Origin: Glandiceps talaboti
Taxonomy: Eukaryota > Hemichordata > Enteropneusta > Spengelidae
NCBI RefSeq assembly: GCF_964340395.1
Contig: NC_135567.1
Location: 18,820,306-18,870,305 of the forward strand
Direction of reading: 5' to 3'
Length of the DNA: 50,000 nucleotides
Shown: positions 1 through 9,400 of the stretch, piece after piece
Numbering within the stretch: the first letter of the stretch is position 1
Layout of the letters: the number at the start of each line of letters is the position of its first letter
Translations under genes and position numbers: made by a program
Notes under the pieces: model-generated
Seen by the model: the letters and a program-made list of their open reading frames with translations, nothing else
What the model was told of the DNA's origin: nothing
Databases searched by the model: none

Positions 1-1240
1 CACAGAAAATGGTCGTAGACCTCCACTATTGGTTGGAATGTTCATAAAATTTAAATAAATTTCCATATACCTCCTACACTAACCTGTACAAATTTCAGTT
101 TTAATATAATTATTCACAGAAAATGGCCGTAGACCTCCATTATTGGTTGGAGTGTTCATAAAATTTAAATAAATTTGCATATACCTCCTACACTAACCTG
201 CACAAATTTCAGTTTAAATGTAATTATTCACAGAAAATGGTCGTAGACCTCCACTATTGGTTGGAGTGTTCATAAAATTTAAATAAATTTGCATATACCT
301 CCTACACTAACCTGTACAAATTTCAGTTTAAATGTAATTATTCACAGAAAATGGTCGTAGACCTCCACTATTGGTTGGAGTGTTCATAAAATTTAAATAA
401 GTTTGCATATACCTCCTACACTAACCTGTACAAGTTTCAGTTTTAATATAATTATTCACAGAAAATGGCCGTAGACCTCCACTATTGGTTGGAGTGTACA
501 TAAAATTTAAATAAATTTGCATATACCTCCTACACTAACCTGTACAAGTTTCAGTTTAAATATAATTATTCACAGAAAATGGCCGTAGACCTCCACTATT
601 GGTTGGAGTGTTCATAAAATTTAAATAAATTTGCATATACCTCCTACACTAACCTGTACAAGTTTCAGTTTAAATGTAATTATTCACAGAAAATGGCCGT
701 AGACCTCCACTATTGGTTGGAGTGTTCATAAAATTTAAATAAATTTGCATATACCTCCTACACTAACCTGTACAAATTTCAGTTTAAATGTAATTATTCA
801 CAGAAAATGGTCGTAGACCTCCACTATTGGTTGGAGTGTTCATAAAATTTAAATAAATTTGCATATACCTCCTACACTAACCTGTACAAGTTTCAGTTTA
901 AATATAATTATTCACAGAAAATGGCCGTAGACCTCCACTATTGGTTGGAGTGTTCATAAAATTTAAATAAATTTGCATATACCTCCTACACTAACCTGTA
1001 CAAGTTTCAGTTTAAATATAATTATTCACAGAAAATGGCCGTAGACCTCCACTATTGGTTGGAGTGTTCATAAAATTTAAATAAATTTGCATATACCTCC
1101 TACACTAACCTGTACAAATTTCAGTTTAAATGTAATTATTCACAGAAAATGGTCGTAGACCTCCACTATTGGTTGGAGTGTTCATAAAATTTAAATAAAT
1201 TTGCATATACCTCCTACACTAACCTGTACAAGTTTCAATG
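1..1240. repeat. 113-114 bp minisatellite containing an exon edge and splice donor
   Basis: About 11 near-identical tandem copies of a 113-114 bp unit, differing by a few substitutions (for example ggtcgtag/ggccgtag and acaaat/acaagt). On the minus strand every unit repeats the last 14 nt of the CRYL1-like exon plus the donor GTACAG|GTTAGTG. The array starts in the exon end at about 1237 and runs off the left of the window. Confidence 0.95.
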
Positions 1241-1418
1241 CTTCTGTATGAATACCAATCTGAATTCTGTTCATGACAAATCCAATTTTCTCTTTCGTCA
1301 TTGTTATTGGTTTTAAACCAATCTCTTCAAACAATGCTTTGGTGTTTGTAACGACCATCTTATCTGTCCAGGGTGCTGGTACTATTTCAACATAGGGTAT
1401 GTAGTAAGGTGGATTTGT
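1224..1418 (-). CDS. CRYL1: CRYL1-like exon (NPPYY / NRIQ segment)
   Basis: This 195-nt, 65-codon exon runs from acceptor ttttacag|ACAAATCC to donor GTACAG|GTTAGT. It encodes TNPPYYIPYVEIVPAPW through NRIQ and ends in ALKLVQ. It holds the Glu of VEIVP and the Asn of NRIQ, both catalytic-site positions in the family. The last 14 nt of the exon and its donor are reiterated in the adjacent minisatellite. Confidence 0.9.
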
Positions 1419-3212
1419 CTGTAAATTTAAGAAATATACACTGCGAGTTAAAAAAAATAATAACAAATCTACATTTCAGACCCAGAAAGTGGTTGCAAGG
1501 CTATATTGGCCATTCCATACTGCAAACAGGAAATTGGGAATACAACACCCTCGCTCAAGTTGAGGGTATCATCACATCATAGTACCGTTTCATAAGGGCT
1601 TTATCCTTGGTATTCCATAGAAGTGTAAATCAGGGATGTGTTTTGTATTGTCCAGACATCAAGGAAAGCAGCAGTGCTCTATGATTAACTGAGTAACCTA
1701 TACCATGTATACCCCAAAGGTACATACAGAAAGGAAGTAGAGTACTGCCATGGCAAATTATGGCCTATAGAATGCCAAGACTAAATAGAATGCTAGACCA
1801 TAAACCCTACACGAAATTTCTCTATGGCTAGACCTCGGGCTGAAACGCCCTCGATTGTACCTTTCAGGTGCAAAGCAATCTTCGGTCGCTTGTCGTATCA
1901 GATCTAGAAGGAAAGACTGAAGGTCTAGCAGCTAGACTAATATGCTCCCTGCATGGTAACCATTATCCAGTAAATCTAGAGAGGAGAAGAAATTTACTTA
2001 CCGGTTGTGACACTACACAGTTTTGACGATGTTTTAAGTTTTCTGTAAACAGAGATGGTATTAACCCTGAGGTAGATGATGATAACACAGTATAGTCTTC
2101 GGCAAGTTCATCCATCTGACAAAACACTTTCTTTTTCAACTCCAGGTCTTCAGTAACGCATTCCTATGAAAATGTACACTTGAATAATTATAGATAAAGT
2201 TTTTGACTAATCAACACATTATTTACTGCACTGTTGTGGGTTGTCGGTGGCCAAGTGGTTAAACCAAATGGTTAAACCACTTGCCTATTACCACTGCGGT
2301 CGGGGTTCAAACCCCATTCAGGGTTCGATTAAAATTACCACACTGTAAGTAAGAAGAGTGTCGTTCAGTTTGACTCTACCGAACAATGCAGGTTTTCCCC
2401 GGGTACTCCGGTTTCCTCCTGAACCCTTGAGGGATAGCCCTCACTGGACTTCTTGGGAGACAATTGTTTATATATTACTATCCAGTATAAATGAAGATTA
2501 TTATTATTATTACATATCATTTGATAGCTTTTGTCACACCTCCTAGCCTCCGCAACCAACTTGAGTTATTTATTTTTTCATTTATTTAGATGAGATGTAT
2601 ATGGTTATCAAAGCCAGAAATGTTTTAATGGTTCACTTTATAAAACCCAACATCTTGTAGGCCTCAGAAACACAGTAATTAAAGTGGCTTTGTATAACAA
2701 CTTTTTGTTTTCTTCTTTTAAAAAAAAAACTTGTATAAATTAGTGATGAACCTGTGTCAGTCAATTCGCAACAATAACAAAACATAACATATACATAAAA
2801 ACAAATGGGCTTTCGATTGTGCACTAGATGTTAACAAGTGATAACAAAACTACACCTAACATATACATAAAAACAAATGGGCCTTCGATTGCGCTTCGAT
2901 CTGTCTGTCTGTCTGTATGTATTGTATGTATGTATGTATTGTATGTATGTATGTATGTATGTATGTATGTATGTATTGTATGTATGTAAGTATGTATGTA
3001 TGTATGTATGTATGTATGTATGTGTGTATGTATGTATGTATGTGTGTGTATGTATGTATGTATGTATGTATGTGTGTGTATGTATGTATGTATGTATGTA
3101 TGTGTGTATGTATGTATTGATGTATGTATGTATGTATGTGTGTGTGTGGGTGGGTGTGTGTGTGTGTGTGGGTGGGTGGGTGGGTGGGTTGGTGTTTGGT
3201 TGGTTGGTGTTT

Positions 3213-3264
<52 letters not shown>

Positions 3265-3523
3265 ATGTATGCATGTATGTATGTATGTATGTATGTATGC
3301 AACGTTTATATACAATGAACATCGTCCTTACCTGTACATGTTTAGCTCCCTTGACTGCCAAAGCTAAATCATCAACTCCTTGGATTAACTCAAACTGTTG
3401 ATCAGCTGACAGACTACCCTTCAGCAATCCTTTCTTTTCTAAATCTTGAAGCGATGATTGGATAGTATCCATTGCTATGGCAACACGTGACGCATCAATG
3501 TCGTAAAGGAAGACATTGTAACC
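1224..3523 (-). CDS. CRYL1: CRYL1-like (lambda-crystallin / L-gulonate 3-dehydrogenase), partial gene
   Basis: Three consecutive internal exons (3332-3523, 2002-2163, 1224-1418) join in phase 0 and give about 183 residues aligning with CRYL1, an NAD-dependent L-gulonate 3-dehydrogenase of the 3-hydroxyacyl-CoA dehydrogenase superfamily. Recognised segments are YNVFLYDID (end of the first Rossmann strand pair), LKGSLS, TEDLELKKKVF, SSSTSGL, NPPYYIPYVEIVPAPW and GFVMNRIQ. The 3' part lies beyond position 1. No exon carrying the GxGxxG dinucleotide loop was seen between 3524 and 6245. The His of the family signature HPVNPPYY is Gln here (SQP-TNPPYY across an exon junction), while the conserved Ser, Glu and Asn positions are kept. 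The first visible exon has no AG acceptor next to where homology starts. It may be a divergent, catalytically altered or decaying copy. Family assignment is firm; functionality is uncertain. Confidence 0.85.
1419..2001. other. CRYL1-like intron with a foldback MITE-like insert
   Basis: This is non-coding intron. Roughly 1825-1935 starts with gctagacctc and ends with aggtctagcag, an inverted-repeat pair also seen at 3953-4073. The copies share ends and size but are diverged inside, as expected of a small foldback or MITE family. Nothing else is recognised. Confidence 0.5.
2002..2163 (-). CDS. CRYL1: CRYL1-like exon (ECVTEDLELKKK segment)
   Basis: This 162-nt, 54-codon exon runs from acceptor ttcatag|GAATGC to donor CAACCG|GTAAGT and is phase 0 at both ends. 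It carries the conserved SSSTS motif. It ends in CVVSQP, where family members have CIVAHP, so the catalytic His codon has become CAA (Gln). Confidence 0.9.
2232..2515 (+). mobile_element. tRNA-derived SINE
   Basis: The head has RNA polymerase III promoter-like boxes: an A-box-like TGGCCAAGTGG near 2249 and a B-box-like GGTTCAAACC near 2304. A non-tRNA body follows with the phrase cgggtactccggtttcctcc, common in invertebrate SINE bodies. The end is an (ATT)n tail near 2499-2512. It lies in a CRYL1-like intron. The exact ends and target-site duplication were not resolved. The subfamily (Meta-SINE-like) is from memory. Confidence 0.75.
2896..3300. repeat. TGTA / TG / TGGG compound microsatellite
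   Basis: A 400-bp simple repeat of TGTC, TGTA, TG, TGGG and TTGG blocks in the CRYL1-like intron, ending about 30 bp from the exon at 3332. Long reading frames across it are artefacts of the 4-bp unit. Confidence 0.95.
3332..3523 (-). CDS. CRYL1: CRYL1-like exon (YNVFLYDID segment), upstream boundary unclear
   Basis: Homology covers 64 codons from GYNVFLYDID to AKHVQ, with donor TACAG|GTAAGG. Just upstream on the minus strand is a TATG microsatellite with no AG next to the homology. The nearest AG (ttttttag, exon start 3600) would add about 25 residues translated from the microsatellite. The exon is flanked on both sides by TGTA/TG repeats. Confidence 0.8.
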
Positions 3524-3573
3524 ATACATATATACATACATACACACATACATACATACATACATACATACAT
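3524..3573. repeat. CATA microsatellite abutting the CRYL1-like exon
   Basis: A TACA/CATA repeat followed by TGAA repeats at about 3577-3592. It occupies the place where the splice acceptor of the 3332-3523 exon should lie. Confidence 0.9.
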
Positions 3574-3952
3574 ACATGAATGAATGAATGAGAAGAAACA
3601 CTAAAAAATGAGACAATTAGTCTATTTCAGTTTTTTGTTTGTTTATTAGGTTATACAGTATATAGAAAAACACAAAGATCAATGTTTTTTGAAACACTGA
3701 ATTTCCCATCACCATAAAAGTTGCTGTAATGCTCGTTATCCTGGGTAGTTGAGCCTTCAGTTTACTATGATATACACAAACTAAAACTATTGTTGTAACA
3801 TGTGATAAGATATTGAATGGACATTAGTTTAAATATATTTCAGTTGGAAGGCATCTTTGAAAACTTGTGTATTTAGAGTTCCATGAACTTGCAGTGCTGT
3901 TTGGGACTTCCAATGTTTACACTATGTTGATCACACAACAGTGTATAGTCTA

Positions 3953-4073
3953 TCTGCTAGACCTCAGATGTTCTTTCGATGCAATACGACACACGACCGA
4001 ACATCGTTCAGGCAAGCCCTCACTGCGAACTTAATTCGCTTATAGTATTGAAAGAAAGCCTGAACGTCTAGCA
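3953..4073. repeat. Foldback MITE-like element, second copy
   Basis: Starts ctgctagacctcagatgttc and ends aacgtctagcag. The termini are inverted relative to each other and match those of the element near 1825-1935. No coding capacity. Confidence 0.55.
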
Positions 4074-4469
4074 GCAAGACTACACAGTGTACAGCTATCA
4101 CCCACTTGTGTAATCTACTACAATGAAAAACAATTAGTTTGTGTCTATCTTAGTAAACTGAAGGCTGGATTACCAGTGTCGTATTATAAACTATTTGAGA
4201 GGTTTAATTACATGTATACCAAGGCCAAGATAAGTTGCATGTATCAAATACTGTAAAACCTGGTAATTTTCGCTAATGACTTTTTGCTTATTTCGCTGCA
4301 CAGCAAAATGCAAAACTCTGTCATGACTAATATATCTTTTTGAACATAAATTCAATGTACCAGTCTGGTAATTAGTGAAAATTAAACTTTGCGAGCTATT
4401 TGAAGACTGAAAAATCACAAAAATTATCTCCTGGTGGAAATATCTAGGTTTACAGTATGTGAAGTTATT

Positions 4470-4656
4470 TATACAAATGAAGTGTTATTATGCATGTTAT
4501 GCAAATGAAGTGTTAGTATGCATGTTATGCAAATCAAGTGTTATTATGCATGTTAGGCAAATGAAGTGTTAGTATGCATGTTATCCAAATGATGTGCTAG
4601 TATGCATGTTATGCAAATGACCGTTATTATGCATGTTATGCAAATGAAGTGTTGTG
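4470..4656. repeat. 28-bp tandem repeat carrying octamer (ATGCAAAT) motifs
   Basis: Six to seven units of about 28 bp built on tatgcatgttatgcaaatga. At least four contain a perfect ATGCAAAT, the POU-domain octamer, for example at 4499-4506 and near 4610 and 4637. Other units carry one-base variants. Whether it has regulatory activity is unknown. Confidence 0.85.
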
Positions 4657-4924
4657 ACTTATGATATATATTTTAATATCATTAGAACACGTATATTTCT
4701 GTTTATCAGATACATACACATAATTTAACCATTTCCCCCATCATGACACTATGGTATACAAGTAACAAATAGCTAAACCTCTCTGTATTTCAGGTGAGAT
4801 GTTGAATCTCAACTACACAGCAATGAAGAGTTCTTGATGTATAAATAAACACATACCACACAATTCCAGACATAATATTTTGGTAAGCCACATTTTACAT
4901 ATGTGGCATTTTTACATTCGTCAG

Positions 4925-5295
4925 TAACAATTTCCTCACTTAGTCAATACTATTAGACAGTATTCCCAATATTTTTCTTCATCAGCCAAGGAAAATACAA
5001 GTGACTTAAGGGGTCTTGTCACTACGAGTCAGTACAATCTTCTCTCACTTAGTCAATACTAGTAGACATTATTTACAATATTTTTCATCAGCCAAGGAAA
5101 ATACAAGTGACCTAAGTGGCCTTGTCACTACGAGTCAAGGATGAAAATTGACAAAACTGTATGTCATGAATATTTTACGTTCAAATGATGAAAAATACTG
5201 AGGAATAATAATATGACCTAGCGACTCATAGTAACAAGGCCTCTTAGGTCATGAGTGTTTTCCAGTTGAATGAATAAAATATTGTGGAATAATTT
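4925..5295. repeat. Diverged foldback MITE cluster (AGCC-GGAAAATAC family)
   Basis: Two direct copies of a left arm (near 4965-5030 and 5070-5130) and one inverted arm (near 5215-5290) share caatatttttc, cagccaaggaaaatac and ctaaggg-cttgtcactacgag. The same arms occur as complete hairpins at 21293, 26868 and 27842. No coding capacity. Confidence 0.7.
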
Positions 5296-6245
5296 CCCCT
5301 ATCTTTTATTATGTGGTGACAAACAAGAAATCATAGTTTTTAGCATTTTGACTCAACAACAAAATCTGGCTATCATTCGAGGGCATACTGACCCCCCCAC
5401 CTGTAACGTAGGCGACAACATTCTGAGGGCTTCATCTGTCCATCTGTTGTGTTATATGTGAATACTCTGAGGGCTTCATATTGGCCCTCAGTTTGCATTA
5501 TTTAGTCTCTACCCCCCCCCCCCCCCCCGTACATGTACCTTGATAATGTATGTTGTTTTCTTCCCTAGCACCTCTTTTGTCAGTCAAACTCTTTCTGAAT
5601 GTAATGCTAGATTATGTTAAATAGTTATGATTACTCTATCAGTTACTCTCATAAAATTTCATTGACCCCTTCCACCATGTGAGGGCGCTCTTCAACCCAT
5701 GGCGTAGGTCATGATACAATGTATTCATAGCATAGAAATATCTTGAATAGGTTAGGCTCTCAGTAACTTCTAAATGCTCTGCTATCACTCTCCAACACAT
5801 TGTCAAGTTTTCGTTTTGAATTCACTGTACTCTCCTTAATGTATAGCTAACTCATTATCATAAATAAGTTTGTGCATAATTAGAAAACACAATAAGTGTT
5901 CTTTTTGAGTTACTCTAGCCCATTTAATATCGCGAATAATTTTGCACATAATTAGAACAAAATTCAAACAGATATTTTGCATGATCTCACAGAAAAGATC
6001 CATGTTTTTTTTAAAATGACATCAACTTTTAAATAATCTATACATGCTGCCATCTTTTGAGACATCAATAGTCTCTATGTGAAGGTAAATGAAGCATTAT
6101 CTCTCAACACATCACTTCCTGTATGATCATGCAAAAGGCCTATTGGACAGAAATGCATGATGGGAGAGGTCAAAGGTCACTTTCAGATCTATTCAAATGT
6201 TCATGATTACTATAGCATTTAGTTTTCTGATTGGCTTGTGAGGAA
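5296..6245. other. Intergenic or 3' flank of HIBADH, nothing recognised
   Basis: AT-rich sequence with a run of about 18 C near 5510-5528. It should include the HIBADH 3' UTR. No gene, and no first exon for the CRYL1-like gene, was found here on either strand. Confidence 0.5.
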
Positions 6246-6404
6246 TTACTTTTCGGAATCTTCTTTCATGAATTGTAATACGACTGAGAAATCTTTGAGA
6301 CCGTAACCACGGTTACACATCACTCTGTACAATTGGTGGGCTAGCGAACCAAAAGGTGTGGCTGATTTGGTTGCCGTGGAAGCATCCTGAGCCAAACCTA
6401 GATC
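6246..6404 (-). CDS. HIBADH: HIBADH exon 8 (C-terminus and stop)
   Basis: Fifty-two codons plus TAA, from acceptor ctaacag|GATCTA. It encodes [20 protein letters not shown] to [12 protein letters not shown], matching the family C-terminal helix bundle. Confidence 0.95.
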   Translation of the reverse strand, partial: DLGLAQDASTATKSATPFGSLAHQLYRVMCNRGYGLKDFSVVLQFMKEDSEK

Positions 6405-9400
6405 CTGTTAGAAAGATGAAAGAAGTTTTTACAAATTTTCCTGGAATTTATTGAAATATCTCCAAACTTTCCCATATAGATGATTATTCCTGGTCGTTTT
6501 TGAAATGATAAAAAAAATTTGGGTTCACAATATCATATTTTCTAAGTGTTACTATAGATACTGTAGTTGGTGGCCATATTGGATTTTAATTAAATAGCTT
6601 AATTTTGATTGCATTCTGATGTCTATATCAAAAATGAATTCTGTGATCTCTGATCTTTTCATTACCATAGTTACAGTAGTTGGTGGCCACATTGGATTTT
6701 ATTCAAATAGCTAAATTTTGATTGCATTCTGATGTCTATATCGAAAATGAATTCAGTGATATCTGATCATTTTGTTATGCTGATGACGTCTGAGGGATTC
6801 TGCAGTTGCTTCAAAAGCTAGATTCCAATAACGTAATTCTAGTACGACTAAAAATGTTGATGTTATACCTTTGTCATAAGTGCTGTACCAAATCCACCTT
6901 TATAGTTGTTACTTGATGGTACACCTTCCAATACTCCTGGTACAGGATTGTACACCTCACTAGACCAACAACGCCCACTGCTTGTATTCAAAATCTTTGC
7001 TAATAGTTTAGGATCTAGGCCAAGTCTGTTGAACAAAATAACACATTAATTAGCATAATTAACATGTGTGCCACTAGACCGTAGGCGTTCGCTGAGATAA
7101 ACATGAACACTACCAGGGAAATGCGTTCCAATGTAGCTAACATGTACATGCCATTAGACTAACAACGACCACTGCTTGTATTTAGAATCTTTGCTAATAG
7201 CTTAGGATCTAGGCCAAGTCTGTTGAACAAAATAACAAAATATCAGTTAGCCTAGCACCTCACTTGACCAACAACGACCACTGCTTGTATTCAAAATCTT
7301 TGCTAACAGCTTAGAATCTTGTCCAAGTCTGTTGGGAAACAGTAAAGCAATATCCGTGAACCCAACACCTCACTTGACCCAACTGCTTGTATCATTACTA
7401 ATAGTTTAGAGTGTCAGCCTAGTCTGGTGGAAAAAAATACAGAAATCTGAAAGTACCGTTAATAGGTCCTTCATTTTATGCATAACTTAAAACTATGCAA
7501 AACCACAGCTAAAAAATTCTTAGTTATCCATTTACGATCCAATCAGAGTCTGAAAAATTCCTATTCTCCAACCATTTGATCCTATTTACTTTAGTTATAC
7601 AAAAGGACTAAAAAGTAAAATGTAAGAAATACTAAACAATCTAGTCCATGTTGCTATCTTATTAGCATATATTATCATAAATTTGCATATTACTAACCTC
7701 ATTCCCAGGTTCATAGTTTCTGCTGTACCAATCATAGAGATGCCGAGTAACATATTATTACAGATTTTAGCTGCCTGTAAAATAAAATTTTGTGAAATTC
7801 AAATATGAACATGGATTTCATGCAAACTTTTCAAGAGTATTGTGACGCATAGTTGACAACATTTTTTACCCATACACATGGTAAGTAAACTTACCTCTGC
7901 ATTCCCCACTGGTCCACAATGTACAACATTTTTACCCATACACATGGTAAGTAAACTTACCTCCCCATTCCCCACTGGTCCACAATGTACAACATTTTTA
8001 CCCATACACATGGTACAAGTAAACTTTCCAGTACCCACTAGTCCACAATGTACAACATTTTACCCATACACATGGTAAGTAAACTTACCTCTCCATTCCC
8101 CACTGGTCCACATCATAATGTACAACATTTTTACCCATACATGGTAAGTAAACGTACCTCTCCAGTACCCACTAGTCCACAATGTACATTTCTACCCATA
8201 CATGGTAAGTAAACGTACCTCTCCAGTACCCACTAGTCCACAATGTACATCATTCTTTTCTCTATGTGGTAAGTAAACTTACCTCGCCAGTTCCCACTAG
8301 TCCACAATGTACATCATTCTTTTCTCTATGTGGTAAGTAAACTTACCTCGCCAGTTCCCACTGGTCCACAATGTACAACATTTTTACCCATACATTGTAA
8401 TATTTCTTGAACTGCAGGAAATTCTTCTTCCTTGCCACCAACCATAAATGTCAGCGTTGCTGCTTTAGCAGCCCCAACACCTAAAATGGTCAACAGATGA
8501 TGATTTACAATTGGCTGATTATACCGCCACCTAGTGGTCAGCTGTAACTATGGAATTTGTCATTACAGTGAGGATCGTTAAAGGTACGACTGCCTGGGCC
8601 TGGGACCCTATTTTGCATATGACTGACTGTATGTTTGGAGGTGGGGAATTTGTGATGACTCACTGGCAAGTAATTACCAAAATATAAACATTCCCTATCT
8701 GGGTTGTTCACATGCAAATGCCACATATTTGAATAATCCAGAGTGACACAATCTAAACAGCTGTTTGCAGGGGAATTTGCCTCAGTTTGAAAGGTTTTTT
8801 CATTCTATGAAACAAACAGATTGATTTTCAACTAATTTGTGTATCAAGTTACCATCCTACGACATTCACAAACAATTTATACACGTTACAAGACCTGTGT
8901 GTTTCTCAGAGCACAGAAAAAATGCTGAATACAAGACCCAGAAGCTAGTGCTCGGTACAGCAGTTTGAATTTCCCGCATTTGCATAGATTAGCCATAATC
9001 CTCTTTATATAGGGCAGTTCTGTGTTTAACAAAGTCAGATCAAAAGCTCAATGCTAAAATTTTGAACTGCTTGTACATTATTAGCTTTGTATATCAGATA
9101 ATGTTTGACAGCACACTGAGTTGAAAGTATTTATTTTCTGTTATGGAACTTGAATGATAGTTTTAGTTGCTCCTTCAGTACCTGGTTTTCTCTTTCTCAA
9201 TGTATTGGTAAAAATGCATTACAAAATCAAACTGTTCAGTTATTGGTCCAGAACAAGTCACATGGGGTAATCTAGATTACTAATTTGCATATGTACATAT
9301 ACATGTACTACAGTTTCATTGTGAACATTAGCATTTGTGCATGTACCAGATCAAAGGTCAGTGTGTGAAAGTAACAGGTTAAAATCAGTGTTTATAAAGT

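Noticed and set aside
2232-2330. Functional tRNA gene
   Set aside because: A- and B-box-like sequences are present, but there is no cloverleaf with a good acceptor stem, and a SINE body and tail follow.
2824-3401. Several long open frames on both strands (His/Thr-rich or Cys/Val/Met-rich)
   Set aside because: They are translations of the TGTA/TG microsatellite. Only the part from 3332 to 3523 is real exon.
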